Of a stretch of DNA of 64,000 bases, positions 43,054 through 51,888 are shown piece after piece. Numbering within the stretch: position 1 is the stretch's first letter; every line of letters starts with the position of its first letter. The DNA is taken from NCBI RefSeq assembly GCF_001428305.1, contig NZ_LMRZ01000007.1, forward strand, positions 1 through 64,000, given 5' to 3'. Under the pieces are notes generated by a model. It saw only the letters and a list, made by a program, of their open reading frames with translations, was not told where the DNA came from and made no database searches. This DNA is from Janibacter sp. Soil728 (lineage in GTDB: Bacteria > Actinomycetota > Actinomycetes > Actinomycetales > Dermatophilaceae). Position numbers and translations under genes: made by a program.

Positions 43054-43353
43054 TCAGCCTTCGGTGATGTGCCGCACCTGGGTGACCTCGGACCACGAGC
43101 CGTCGTCGCAGATCGTCGTGATGCGCTGCATGATCGTCGCCCGCAGCCGCGGAGGAGCGGGCTCGCAGGCGCAGGAGCGTTGCACGATCTGGCGCAGCAC
43201 CTGGTCGATGTCGCGCTCGGCGAGGCAGGGGCTGCAGCCGGCGAGGTGCTCGCGCACCTTCAGCGTGTCGGCGGGCGTCATCTCGCCGTCGACGTACTCC
43301 ATCATCCGGTAGAGCGCCTGCGAGCAGTCCATGGTGGCGTCGTCGTGGCTCAT
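43054..43353 (-). CDS. rsrA: Mycothiol-system anti-sigma factor (RsrA-like zinc anti-sigma)
   Basis: The 99-residue protein carries the ZAS motif HLAGCSPC (HxxxCxxC) with an upstream Cys in [19 protein letters not shown]. RsrA-type proteins bind SigR through this zinc site and release it on disulfide stress. The C-terminal tail after about residue 75 ([23 protein letters not shown]) is not found in the minimal RsrA. The start overlaps the sigR stop (ATGA), so the pair is co-translated. Confidence 0.93.
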   Translation of the reverse strand: MSHDDATMDCSQALYRMMEYVDGEMTPADTLKVREHLAGCSPCLAERDIDQVLRQIVQRSCACEPAPPRLRATIMQRITTICDDGSWSEVTQVRHITEG

Positions 43354-44000
43354 GCCTTGCTCTCCTTGACGGCGGCCATGCCACGGTCGGCGGCATAGTC
43401 GGCGAGCTTCTCGCGCAGCTGACGTCGGCCGCGGTGCAGTCGTGACATCACGGTGCCGATGGGCGTACCCATGATCTCCGCGATCTCCTTGTAGGCGAAG
43501 CCCTCGACGTCAGCGAGGTAGACCGCCATGCGGAAGTCCTCGGGCAGCTCCTGCAGCGCCCGCTTGACCTGTGAGTCGGGCATCCGGTCGAGTGCCTCGA
43601 CCTCGGCGGAGCGCAGCCCCTTGGAGGTGTGCTGCTCGGCCTTGTGCAGCTGGTAGTCCTCGACCTCGGGGGAGTCGGACTGCTTCGGCTCGCGCTGCTT
43701 CTTGCGGTACGTGTTGATGTACGTGTTGGTGAGGATGCGGTACATCCACGCCTTGAGGTTGGTCCCCGGCCGGTACTGGTGGAACGCGGCGAAGGCCTTG
43801 GCGTAGGTCTCCTGGACGAGGTCCTCGGCGTCCGTCGGGTTGCGGGTGGTGCGCATCGCGGCGGAGTAGAGCTGGTCGAGCAGCGGCATCGCCTCGCGCT
43901 CGAAGCGCGCGCGCCGCTGCTCGGTGGTCTCGTTGGCGACGTCGACGGCAGCGTCGGCCGCGGCCTGCGCAGTCGTCTCGTCGGTCGTGGGATCAGTCAT
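43350..44000 (-). CDS. sigR: ECF sigma factor SigR/SigH (redox stress)
   Basis: This 216-residue group IV sigma factor has region 2 ([56 protein letters not shown]) and region 4 ([44 protein letters not shown]), both very close to SigR/SigH of Streptomyces and Mycobacterium. It recognises GGAAT-N18-GTT promoters and directs thiol-stress genes. Such a promoter lies 94-119 bp upstream, indicating autoregulation. The ATG at 44000 is the best start; a longer frame upstream crosses the promoter and is probably not translated from the main transcript. Confidence 0.95.
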   Translation of the reverse strand: MTDPTTDETTAQAAADAAVDVANETTEQRRARFEREAMPLLDQLYSAAMRTTRNPTDAEDLVQETYAKAFAAFHQYRPGTNLKAWMYRILTNTYINTYRKKQREPKQSDSPEVEDYQLHKAEQHTSKGLRSAEVEALDRMPDSQVKRALQELPEDFRMAVYLADVEGFAYKEIAEIMGTPIGTVMSRLHRGRRQLREKLADYAADRGMAAVKESKA

Positions 44001-44093
44001 CGCACTCCACCCTAGCGGGGTGGTGGTGCGCTCTCCGGCGTGCAGTACGAGCACCTGGACTCCTGTGCGTGGTCGTGGCTCTTCGCAGGGTCC

Positions 44094-44119
44094 AACGCCG
44101 TCTCTGCTGCTCTCATTCC
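44094..44119 (-). promoter_or_regulatory. SigR-type autoregulatory promoter
   Basis: On the minus strand GGAAT (44119-44115) and GTT (44096-44094) are separated by exactly 18 bp, the consensus of SigR/SigH promoters. It would start transcription about 90 nt upstream of the sigR ATG. Confidence 0.85.
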
Positions 44120-44214
44120 ACGGGCCCGGGTGATCTTCTGACGGGCCGTCATCTGGTGCTTGGCTTCGTGCCAAACTGACCGTGCCCACGCCCCTCACAT
44201 CAGGAGACCTACCT

Positions 44215-45315
44215 GTGGCACCTCTTGTCCTGCACGTCACCGGAGCTCGTCCAAATTTCCCCAAGGCAGCTCCGGTCCTCGAAGGCTTGGCGGCGTACGA
44301 CGTCGAGCAGCTGCTGGTCCACACCGGGCAGCACTACGACGACAAGATGTCAGACGTCTTCTTCCGGCAGCTGGGCATCCCGAAGCCGGACGTGAACCTC
44401 GGCGTGGGCTCGGGCGCGCACGGCGAGCAGACGGCGAAGGTCATCCAGGCGCTCGAGCAGCTGTTCACCGAGCGACGTCCTGACCTCGTCGTGGTCTATG
44501 GCGACGTCAACTCCACCGTCGCCGCGGCCTTGGTGGCATCGAAGATGGGGATCACCTTCGCGCACGTCGAGGCGGGTCTGCGCTCCTTCGACATGACGAT
44601 GCCCGAGGAGATCAACCGGCTTGTCACCGATCGGCTCTCCGACCTGCTGCTGACAACGAGCACTGATGCGATCGCCCACCTGGGCAACGAGGGCACGGAC
44701 CCCGACAAGATCCACTTCGTGGGCAACCCGATGATCGACACGCTCCTCAAGCACAAGGACAGCTTCGACTCTGAGTCCGCACGCCGAGAGGTCGGTATCG
44801 ACGGCGATTACATCGTCGCCACCCTGCACCGTCCGGGAAATGTCGATGACCCCGACGACGTCGCAGAGCTCGTCGCTGCCATGCACGCTGTGGCGGACCA
44901 GGCAGAGGTCGTGATCCCTCTGCACCCGCGGGGGCGAGCGCGACTTGAGGAGGCCGGGTTCCTCGACCATGACCGCGTGCGGGTCATCGATCCGATGGGG
45001 TACCTGGAGTTCATGGGCCTGGTGCGGGGGGCAGCGGCCGTGGTCACCGACTCCGGGGGAGTCCAGGAGGAGACGACGATTCTCGGCGTGCCATGCCTGA
45101 CCCTGCGGCCCAACACCGAGCGTCCGGTGACGATTACTCACGGGACCAATCAGCTCGTCACTCGCGAGACCCTGCCGGATCGCGTGCGGGAGGTCTTGGC
45201 CACAGGGCCGTTGACCGAGTGGGACACACCGCCGCTCTGGGACGGGCATGCGGGTGAGCGGATTGCCAAGGTTCTCGCTGGGTCGGTCGGTGCGGCTCGC
45301 AGGGCTGGCGCCTGA
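44215..45315 (+). CDS. wecB: UDP-N-acetylglucosamine 2-epimerase (non-hydrolysing)
   Basis: The 366-residue enzyme makes UDP-ManNAc. Conserved segments are [83 protein letters not shown]-like ATLHRPGNV and [27 protein letters not shown]. The GTG at 44215 is preferred since AGGAGA lies 7 nt before it; GTG 44182 is possible. UDP-ManNAc could feed capsule or wall teichoic polymers. A second WecB-like protein (CapG) is encoded at 61015-62154. Confidence 0.94.
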   Translation: MAPLVLHVTGARPNFPKAAPVLEGLAAYDVEQLLVHTGQHYDDKMSDVFFRQLGIPKPDVNLGVGSGAHGEQTAKVIQALEQLFTERRPDLVVVYGDVNSTVAAALVASKMGITFAHVEAGLRSFDMTMPEEINRLVTDRLSDLLLTTSTDAIAHLGNEGTDPDKIHFVGNPMIDTLLKHKDSFDSESARREVGIDGDYIVATLHRPGNVDDPDDVAELVAAMHAVADQAEVVIPLHPRGRARLEEAGFLDHDRVRVIDPMGYLEFMGLVRGAAAVVTDSGGVQEETTILGVPCLTLRPNTERPVTITHGTNQLVTRETLPDRVREVLATGPLTEWDTPPLWDGHAGERIAKVLAGSVGAARRAGA

Positions 45316-45330
45316 GCCTCGCGCCAGAAC

Positions 45331-45371
45331 GCATCAGGGGCGGTGTCCGAGTCGGACACCGCCCCTGATGC
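45331..45371. terminator. Bidirectional terminator between wecB and bL37
   Basis: The sequence GCATCAGGGGCGGTGTCCGA and its exact reverse complement (45352-45371) give a stem of up to 20 bp with minimal loop, realistically about 17 bp with a short loop. It sits between the convergent wecB and bL37 genes. Confidence 0.85.
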
Positions 45372-45380
45372 AGAACTTGC

Positions 45381-45455
45381 TCAGGCGTTGGGCTTCTTGC
45401 CGTGGTTGGCAGACTTGCCCTTGCGGGAGCGACGCTTGCGGGCGCGCTTGCTCAT
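45381..45455 (-). CDS. 50S ribosomal protein bL37
   Basis: The gene encodes a 24-residue, strongly basic peptide reading MSKRARKRRSRKGKSANHGK then KPNA. The ANHGKxPNA ending and length match bL37, a small protein seen in mycobacterial 50S subunits near the decoding-side helices of 23S rRNA. AAGGAG lies 6 nt before the ATG. It is monocistronic, convergent with wecB and separated from it by a strong terminator. It is easy to miss because of its size. Confidence 0.88.
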   Translation of the reverse strand: MSKRARKRRSRKGKSANHGKKPNA

Positions 45456-45586
45456 GGTGACTCCTTGCGTACGGGCTCTCCCGCTGAGCGCAGGAGATGT
45501 AACAACGAGGCATTCTGTCACGACATTTAGGATTGCTCCTTCGCTGGGGGTACTCACCCCGTCAGATCGATGGCATCATTGAGCCT

Positions 45587-45925
45587 GTGAAGAAGATCAT
45601 GGCCCTCGTGGGCGCGACGACCTTGGCACTGACCCTGTCGGGTCCCCTTGCGAGCCAGAACGGGCTTGACTGGGCCGCGCAGGAGAGCGACGGCTTCGAC
45701 TGGGCGCTGCCCTTCGGCCTCAGCCTCGACTGGGGCACGATGCGTCCCGCCGGTCTTGACTGGGCAGCTGCGCAGCGGGGACTGGACTGGGCGGCCCCCG
45801 CCACTGACGGTTTCGACTGGGCCGCCCCCACCACTGACGGCTTCGACTGGGCCGCCCCCGCCACGGACGGCTTCGACTGGGCAGCACCGGCTGCGACCGG
45901 TCCCAGCGACCTCGGTAACGCCTGA
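45587..45925 (+). CDS. Secreted DW-repeat small protein
   Basis: This 112-residue protein of unknown function has an N-terminal signal-like segment (VKKIMALVGATTLALTLSGPLASQ) followed only by repeats of the form G(L/F)DWAA with 7-8 residue linkers; eight DW pairs are seen. The last four form near-identical 10-residue repeats (GFDWAAPATD), encoded by 30-bp tandem DNA repeats at about 45789-45890. There are no cysteines after the signal. It starts with GTG at 45587 (ATG 45599 possible) and is coupled to the following membrane protein gene (CTGA junction). Possible roles are a secreted signal or a wall-binding peptide; neither can be shown from sequence. Confidence 0.78.
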   Translation: MKKIMALVGATTLALTLSGPLASQNGLDWAAQESDGFDWALPFGLSLDWGTMRPAGLDWAAAQRGLDWAAPATDGFDWAAPTTDGFDWAAPATDGFDWAAPAATGPSDLGNA

Positions 45926-47175
45926 GCGCCCAGCTCGACTCCCCGCAGCAGTCGGGGCCTGATCTTCTCCGAGCGACTCGGGGCTATGTCCTGTCGATCG
46001 CCGCGTTGGCCGTCCTGGCCTTCGTCGTCGCTTGGCTGACCTCGGGACCGCCTCAACACCTGAGTTGGCTCATCGCGATGCTCGGGGTCGCCGGCGTCGC
46101 AGCCGTGAGTCGGCCCCAAGCGATCGGTGCGGTTCAGGTCTCGGTCTCCGGCATCGTGCAGATCGCGGCGATTCCCCTTCTTGGTCCTGTCGGGGCAGCT
46201 CTGGTCGCTGCCTTGCCGGTCCTGCTTGACCGCAACGAGCCCCTCAAGCGTTCGTTCAACGCCAGCCAGCGGGTCTGCTATGTGCTCGCGGGTGCCGCGG
46301 GCTACGCGTTTGCTGGAGGCGCTGTCCTCACCTCGGTCCGTGAGGACGTCCAGCCCGTCTGGCTGGCGGGCCAGGTGGCCGCAGCGTCCGTGGGTGCGGG
46401 TCTGGTCAACGCGGCACTGCTCGCCGGCGTCCTTCAGCTGAGCTCAGCCGGCTCGTTGCGGGTGATCTTCGGCGATCTCCTCCGTCAGGTCATCTCGCCC
46501 TATGCGAGCTATGCCCTCGCCTCGTACATGTTGGTCCTGCTGTGGGCACCGGCTGGCCTGGCCTGGGTCTCTGCGGTGCTCTTCCTGCCATCGATCCTCG
46601 TCATCCAGTGGGGTCTGCACACCCACTCGTCCGAGTGGGCGATCCGCCACGAGGTGCTGACTCCCTTCGTCCAGGCTCTCGATCTGCGTCAGTCGGGTGC
46701 CGCGGAGGAGGCCCGGCTCGTCGGCGAGGCGGCCAACGCGATCGCCGTGGGGGTGGGGCTCGCGCCCACCGCCGTGGACGAGGTCACGACGGCGGCACGC
46801 CTGCGGGAGGTGGGCAAGCTGGCTCTGCAGGGTGCGCCGCCGGCGATCGTGCGACGAGACCATCCTGAGGCCGCACGTCGGGTCCTCGGCTCGGTCGTCT
46901 TCCTCGACCGGCCGACGTACCTCATCGCTGCCCATCAGGAGCGGGTCGACGGCCAAGGCGGCCCACGGGGCCTTGCGGGGGAGTCCATCCCGATCGGTGC
47001 CCGCGTCGTGGCCGTCGCGGCCATGTGGGGCCGTCTCGTCGCCGCCGGGATGCGGTCCGACGAGGCAGTCAGCCGCTGTGAGGCCGCGGTCGGTCTGAGT
47101 CTTGACGAGCCATGCGTCGCAGCGCTGAGGCGAGCTCTTGAGCTGAACCAGCTGCCCAAGGCGGTTGCCGGATGA
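45922..47175 (+). CDS. Membrane protein with degenerate HD domain
   Basis: The N-terminal half has about six hydrophobic segments (YVLSIAALAVLAFVVAWL, LIAMLGVAGVAAVS, IVQIAAIPLLGPVGAALVAALPVLL and others). The C-terminal half is homologous to the HD region of the next gene, but the HD pair is changed: AARLREVGKLAL aligns with TALLHDIGQLGL. It therefore lacks the metal ligands and is likely a regulatory or partner subunit. The start is uncertain: CTG 45922 overlaps the previous stop and gives 417 residues, equal to the paralogue (418); TTG 46006 would give 389. Its stop overlaps the next ATG. Confidence 0.78.
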   Translation: MSAQLDSPQQSGPDLLRATRGYVLSIAALAVLAFVVAWLTSGPPQHLSWLIAMLGVAGVAAVSRPQAIGAVQVSVSGIVQIAAIPLLGPVGAALVAALPVLLDRNEPLKRSFNASQRVCYVLAGAAGYAFAGGAVLTSVREDVQPVWLAGQVAAASVGAGLVNAALLAGVLQLSSAGSLRVIFGDLLRQVISPYASYALASYMLVLLWAPAGLAWVSAVLFLPSILVIQWGLHTHSSEWAIRHEVLTPFVQALDLRQSGAAEEARLVGEAANAIAVGVGLAPTAVDEVTTAARLREVGKLALQGAPPAIVRRDHPEAARRVLGSVVFLDRPTYLIAAHQERVDGQGGPRGLAGESIPIGARVVAVAAMWGRLVAAGMRSDEAVSRCEAAVGLSLDEPCVAALRRALELNQLPKAVAG

Positions 47176-48428
47176 TCGCCGGCCTGCGGGTCCGACCGGG
47201 ACTGGCCCTCTTCATCGTTGCCGTGCTCATCGGGTCCGTCGCCGCGTTGCGCGGCGAGATTCGACCGAGCATGATCACGCCGCTGACGCTCGCCGCGGTC
47301 ATCGCGATCTTCATCGGTGAGCAGCTGCCGATGCGGATCTCCGGACGGGTCATCGCGCCCCTGACCACGGCTCCGGCGCTGGGCCTGATCCTCATGCCGC
47401 TCTCGGGTGGAGGGCAGGAGCCGAGCGCCCCGACCGTCATGGCCGTCGTCTGGCTGAGCATCCTCTTGGGAGGACTGGTTGCACGGCTCAGTGGACGGTC
47501 GGTCGTCGAGGGATCGTTGGGATCACGATTCATCGGGATGGCAGTGGCCTGCGTGTGCGCGCGAGGAGTGACCATCGACGGGAGCGATCTCGTCGGCTGG
47601 GCCTTCAGTCCGGACGTGCATCCGGCTCTCGGGGCGATGGGTCTGCTCGCCGCGGCCGCTGCCGGTGGCCTCGTCGAACGCGTCCTGGACAGTCTGGTCG
47701 GGTTGGCGGCCGGACGCCACCTCACCCACGTCCTCGACGCCGAGGTGGGTCCTCTCGCTGGTATCTCCGCGGCCGCCATCACGACAGGCCCCCTCCTCGC
47801 GGTGGCGAGTCGCATCGTCGACTGGGCCGCCATCCCCCTCTTCACCATCCCGGTGCTGCTCAGCTATGTGACGGTCCGTCGCGTCGCTACGATCAGGCAC
47901 TCAGTCGACGAGTCACTCGTGGCGATGTCCCGGCTGCCTGAGGTCGCCGGACTCACCCGGGTCGGTCACGTGCGCCGGGTCGTCGAGCTGGCCTGCGTCA
48001 TCGGTCAGCAGATGAACCTCGACCCGCAGGGCCTCCACGACGTGGAGCGCACGGCACTGCTCCACGACATCGGTCAGCTCGGGCTGACTGAGCCGCTGCG
48101 TGGCGGTGCGACGATCTACGCGAGCGCCGCCCAGGACGAAGAGATGGCGTTGGCTGCCCGCAAGATCATCGCCGGTGCCTCCAAGCTGGCGCCCTTCGCG
48201 CCGCTCGTAGCCCACGTGGGCACCCCCTTCCGCCGCGCTCGCGAGTTCGGCGAGCACATCCCCCTTCCCTCCCGCATCGTGCGCGTCGCCAACGCGTGGG
48301 ACGACATCACCGAGGGCGCGCGCTCACCGAGGGCGGGGGCGGTCGCGCTGGAGCGGCTGCATCTCGGGCTGGGCTACGACTACGACCCGGAGGTCGTGTC
48401 CGCGCTCGAGCGGGCGCTGGAGCTGTAG
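47172..48428 (+). CDS. Membrane-anchored HD-domain phosphohydrolase
   Basis: The 418-residue protein has an N-terminal multi-helix membrane region (about 1-235) and a C-terminal HD domain with the metal ligands His298-Asp299 in ERTALLHDIGQLGL, then MALAARKIIAGASKLAPFAPLVAHVGTPFRRAREFGEHIPLPSRIVRVANAWDD, where the last Asp is the distal ligand. This layout resembles HD-GYP proteins but the GYP motif is not intact. The substrate may be a nucleotide or a cyclic dinucleotide. It is the third gene of an operon with the DW peptide and its degenerate paralogue. Confidence 0.85.
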   Translation: MIAGLRVRPGLALFIVAVLIGSVAALRGEIRPSMITPLTLAAVIAIFIGEQLPMRISGRVIAPLTTAPALGLILMPLSGGGQEPSAPTVMAVVWLSILLGGLVARLSGRSVVEGSLGSRFIGMAVACVCARGVTIDGSDLVGWAFSPDVHPALGAMGLLAAAAAGGLVERVLDSLVGLAAGRHLTHVLDAEVGPLAGISAAAITTGPLLAVASRIVDWAAIPLFTIPVLLSYVTVRRVATIRHSVDESLVAMSRLPEVAGLTRVGHVRRVVELACVIGQQMNLDPQGLHDVERTALLHDIGQLGLTEPLRGGATIYASAAQDEEMALAARKIIAGASKLAPFAPLVAHVGTPFRRAREFGEHIPLPSRIVRVANAWDDITEGARSPRAGAVALERLHLGLGYDYDPEVVSALERALEL

Positions 48429-48436
48429 CGGAAGGA

Positions 48437-50437
48437 TCAGCCGGCGACAGTCGAGCGCAGGCTGATCGCTGCCCCGGTGACGTAACCGCTGCGGCGGGCG
48501 GTCACGTGCACGTGGATACGGGTGCCCTTGTCCCTGCTGGCGAGGGTGTAGGTCGTGCCGGTCCTGCCCGTGATCGCGACGTTGTTGCGGTACCACTGGT
48601 AGCTGTAGCTGGTCGGCGTCGGGGTCCACGCGCCGGCCCTGACCGTGACGGTCTGGCCGGAGCGGAAGGTGCCCTTGAGGTAGGGGCGGTTCGTCGCGTA
48701 GATCGGGATCCCGACGCTGGCCGAGGACGCCGCCTTGGAGACGTAGCCGGTGCGGTGGGCCGCGACCGAGACGGTGAGCCTGCGGCCCGCGTCGGCGCTG
48801 GTCGGGGTGTAGGTCGGCCTTGTCGCTCCGTAGATGCTGGCCCCGTTGCGCTTCCACCGGTAGGTGTACGACGTGGGCGTCGGCGACCACGTGCCCTTGC
48901 TGGCCGTGAGCGTCTTGCCGACCCCGCGCGTCCCGGTGATCGTGGGGGCCTTCGTGACGGTGAAGGCACCTCGCTGCGAGGTGTTGACGATCTGCACCAC
49001 GGCCCCGCCGGCGTCAGCGGACACGGTGGTGATCTTGATCCGGCTGCCGTGGCTGGCGAAGGTACGCCCGACCGCCAGGGCCACGTGGTTGTCGAGAGCG
49101 CCGGTCGGGGTGGCGTCGAGGACGACAGAACCGGACCACGGGCTGGTGCGCAGCACCCGTACCCCGGTGTCCTGGTTGGTCGGGTTGCTGCTGTCACGTG
49201 CGGTGGGGGTGCGGTACTCGACCCAGTACTTCACGTTGGTGTTCTGGTCGGTGATCACGGCCGCGCGCGTGCCTTCGAGCCCGGAGAGAGGCTCGAGCGT
49301 GACGCTGGACGTGCCGTGGCCGGCCTGCACCGCTGCCGAAGGGGGGAGCAGCCCGTGCTGCAGCGCCTGCGGTGTGGAGAGCATGGGCAGGTCCCGCGGC
49401 GACGAGGGACCCATGATGTCGAGCGAGTCGCCGTACTCCATCTCGTCGCAGCCGACCCACCAGTCGGTGGCGGTGTCGTAGCGGCCGTCGGAGCTGCTGG
49501 GACAGACCAGCGAGTTGGCGTGGTCCATCGACATGTTGTGCCCGAGCTCGTGCGCCAGGACCGGTGCCGCGATGTCCGAGACGTGCAGGACGCCGGGGGA
49601 GTTGGGGGTGTCGCCGAGGGAGCCGAGGCCGTACCCGCAGCTGGGGCCTGCCGCGGAGGGCAGCTTGAGCACGAGGCTGGAGTTGTCGGTCCAGGCCCAG
49701 CCGGTCCTGCTGATGGCTTCGTTCCACAGCTTCATCGGGTCGCTGTCGCAGGCGAAGGCCGAGGTGTAGGGCGCCTTGATCGTCGGCGCACCGACCCGCA
49801 GCTCGCTGCGCGACTGCTCGCGCCAATAGCTGTCGGTCGCGGCCACCTGGGCCGTCATCGAGGCCGTCGTGGCTGGCGCGCGGGTCATCCCGCGCGGCGT
49901 GACCTCGACATAGGTGATGCGACGGGTGGCGGGCACGTAGTCGGCGCTGCTGGCCTGCTGGGCCTCGACGACCTCGGTGACCTCCAGCGGGTCGCCCTCC
50001 GGCGATGTGGCGACGGCGGTGCTGGCCGCACCGAGCGTCGACGACGAGGTGGCGGGTGTGCCGTCGGACGCTGCACGCAGGCCCGCACTGTCCAGGCGGT
50101 GGCTCGTCGGGCCCTTGCCTGCAGACCGGAGGGTGAGGGTGCGTCCGGCCTGCGCGGCGGCGACGACGCTCTGCGGGGCGCGGACGTCGAGCGTCACCTG
50201 AGCGTGCGGAGGGGCGTGCTCGAGGCTGCGGCCGCTGACGGGCACGAGCTCGTCGCCGACCCGCACGCCGAACCACTGCCGGTCACCTCGATGCTCGACG
50301 GAGGTCTTGATCAGCTCACCGGTGAGCCGGACCCGCGCCTCGTCGGTGGTCGCGTTGCCCGCATGTGCGGTCACGGCGGACGTGAGGGTCAGGGCGGCGG
50401 TGAGCACTGCGGGGACGAGGAGGCGGCGGGTGCGCAT
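48437..50437 (-). CDS. Secreted metzincin metallopeptidase with tandem C-terminal domains
   Basis: The 666-residue exported peptidase has a signal peptide (MRTRRLLVPAVLTAALTLTSAVTAHAG), a propeptide-like region, and the zinc motif HELGHNMSMDH (HExxHxxxxxH) with a Met-turn in DSLDIMG, so it is a reprolysin/M12-like metzincin. Two Cys pairs (FACDSD, VCPS, WWVGC) frame the catalytic part. The last about 190 residues hold two copies of a beta domain (GTWSPTPTSYTYRWKRNGASI and GAWTPTPTSYSYQWYRNNVAI) seen in many actinobacterial secreted proteins. It is convergent with the HD gene, 8 bp apart. Confidence 0.9.
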   Translation of the reverse strand: MRTRRLLVPAVLTAALTLTSAVTAHAGNATTDEARVRLTGELIKTSVEHRGDRQWFGVRVGDELVPVSGRSLEHAPPHAQVTLDVRAPQSVVAAAQAGRTLTLRSAGKGPTSHRLDSAGLRAASDGTPATSSSTLGAASTAVATSPEGDPLEVTEVVEAQQASSADYVPATRRITYVEVTPRGMTRAPATTASMTAQVAATDSYWREQSRSELRVGAPTIKAPYTSAFACDSDPMKLWNEAISRTGWAWTDNSSLVLKLPSAAGPSCGYGLGSLGDTPNSPGVLHVSDIAAPVLAHELGHNMSMDHANSLVCPSSSDGRYDTATDWWVGCDEMEYGDSLDIMGPSSPRDLPMLSTPQALQHGLLPPSAAVQAGHGTSSVTLEPLSGLEGTRAAVITDQNTNVKYWVEYRTPTARDSSNPTNQDTGVRVLRTSPWSGSVVLDATPTGALDNHVALAVGRTFASHGSRIKITTVSADAGGAVVQIVNTSQRGAFTVTKAPTITGTRGVGKTLTASKGTWSPTPTSYTYRWKRNGASIYGATRPTYTPTSADAGRRLTVSVAAHRTGYVSKAASSASVGIPIYATNRPYLKGTFRSGQTVTVRAGAWTPTPTSYSYQWYRNNVAITGRTGTTYTLASRDKGTRIHVHVTARRSGYVTGAAISLRSTVAG

Positions 50438-50548
50438 CAGTCAAGGCTCCGTGGCAAAAGAGTCGGCGGCACCAGCCGCAGTGACCGTCGTACGAAGGGG
50501 GAGGGCGATGCGAGGTGCGGCGTAGCGCAATGGTGGCACATCCGCCCC

Positions 50549-50590
50549 GCTCCCTGAGGAGGTCGCGCAGCGACCGTCTCGAAGGGTGGC
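50549..50590. repeat. REP-like palindrome upstream of malic enzyme gene
   Basis: GCTCCCTGAGGAGGTCGCGC followed by AGCGACCGTCTCGAAGGG has the stem GGTCGCGCAGCGACC. It lies in the 284-bp gap between the metzincin and malic enzyme genes, which otherwise holds only the two promoters; no further motif was fixed there. Confidence 0.85.
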
Positions 50591-50721
50591 GAGCCTCGCA
50601 CCGGAGCGGCCCTGCACGTGTGGGAAGATGGTCGCGGCTCACCAGCCGCCCGTCGTGACCTCACCCGGTCATCACAGGGCCGCCCAACTTCTGCTCCACG
50701 AGTTTCCGAGGTCTGTCTGCC

Positions 50722-51882
50722 GTGTCCGCGTCCGAGCCCACCACCACGTATGACCTGACTGCCCCGCAGTTCGTCGCCCACGAGGGCGGCAAGGTCGAGG
50801 TACGGGCCACGAAACCGTTGCGGGGGATGGACGATCTCGCGCTCCTCTACACGCCGGGTGTCGCCGACGTCTGCCTCGCGATCGAGCAGGACCCGTCGCT
50901 CTCGCGTAGCTACACCGCGCGCAACAACACGGTCGCCGTCATCACCGACGGCACGGCCGTGCTCGGCCTGGGCGACATCGGCCCGCTGGCCGCGATGCCG
51001 GTCATGGAGGGCAAGGCGGTGCTCTTCAAGCACTTCGCCGGTGTCGACGCGATCCCGGTGTGTCTGGAGTCCGGCACGGTCGACGAGCTCTTCGAGGCGA
51101 TCGCGCGGATGGCGCCGAGCTTCGGTGGGATCAACCTCGAGGACATCTCGGCCCCGCGCTGCTTCGACCTCGAGCGTCGGCTGCGTGAGCGGCTGGACAT
51201 CCCCGTCTTCCACGACGACCAGCACGGCACGGCGATCGTCGTGCTCGCCGGCATGATCAACGCGTGCCGCGTGCTGGGCCGTGAGATCTCCTCGCTCAGC
51301 GTCGTCGTCGCCGGCGCCGGCGCGGCTGGCGTCGCGGTCACCCAGCTGCTGCAGTTGGCGGGTGTCACCGACGTCGTCGTGTGCGACTCGCGCGGCATCA
51401 TCGGCAAGCACCGCAACGACCTGGTGGCGCACAAGGAGATGCTCGCGGCGACGACCAATGTCACGGGCAAGACCGGGACGATGGGCGACGCGCTCAAGGG
51501 CGCCGACGTCTACATCGGCGTCTCCGGCGGCACGGTGCCCGAGGAGCAGATCGCGGCGATGGCCGAGGGTCCGATGATCTTCGCTCTCGCCAACCCGACG
51601 CCCGAGGTGCACCCCGACATCGCGCACAAGTACGCGTCGATCGTCGCCACGGGCCGCAGCGACTTCCCCAACCAGATCAACAACGTGCTGGCATTCCCGG
51701 GGATCTTCCGCGGGGCCCTCGACGCCGGGGGAGTGCAGATCAGCGAGGAGATGAAGCTGGCAGCTGCCCGCGCCATCGCCGACCTCGTCGCGGAGCCGAC
51801 GGTCGACTGCATCGTCCCGCCCGTCTTCCAGGAGGGCGTGGCCGAGGCCGTCGCCGCCGCCGTGGCGGCCCACGCCGGATGA
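50722..51882 (+). CDS. NAD(P)-dependent malic enzyme
   Basis: The 386-residue enzyme converts malate to pyruvate and CO2. Conserved parts are LALLYTPGVADVCLAIEQDP (catalytic Tyr), VCLESGTVDE, ISAPRCFDLERRL, FHDDQHGTAIVVLAGM (metal ligands) and the Rossmann motif VVVAGAGAAGVAVTQLL. The Glu-Asp-Ile-Ser segment and 386-residue length match the short bacterial malic enzymes without the phosphotransacetylase domain. It starts with GTG at 50722; the ribosome site (CGAGGTCTG) is weak. Confidence 0.95.
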   Translation: MSASEPTTTYDLTAPQFVAHEGGKVEVRATKPLRGMDDLALLYTPGVADVCLAIEQDPSLSRSYTARNNTVAVITDGTAVLGLGDIGPLAAMPVMEGKAVLFKHFAGVDAIPVCLESGTVDELFEAIARMAPSFGGINLEDISAPRCFDLERRLRERLDIPVFHDDQHGTAIVVLAGMINACRVLGREISSLSVVVAGAGAAGVAVTQLLQLAGVTDVVVCDSRGIIGKHRNDLVAHKEMLAATTNVTGKTGTMGDALKGADVYIGVSGGTVPEEQIAAMAEGPMIFALANPTPEVHPDIAHKYASIVATGRSDFPNQINNVLAFPGIFRGALDAGGVQISEEMKLAAARAIADLVAEPTVDCIVPPVFQEGVAEAVAAAVAAHAG

Positions 51883-51888
51883 CCTGCC

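Noticed and set aside
44001-44324. Longer N-terminal form of SigR (in-frame extension upstream)
   Set aside because: The extension runs through the SigR-type promoter and has no conserved sequence; the ATG at 44000 begins the conserved protein. A minor long form cannot be excluded.
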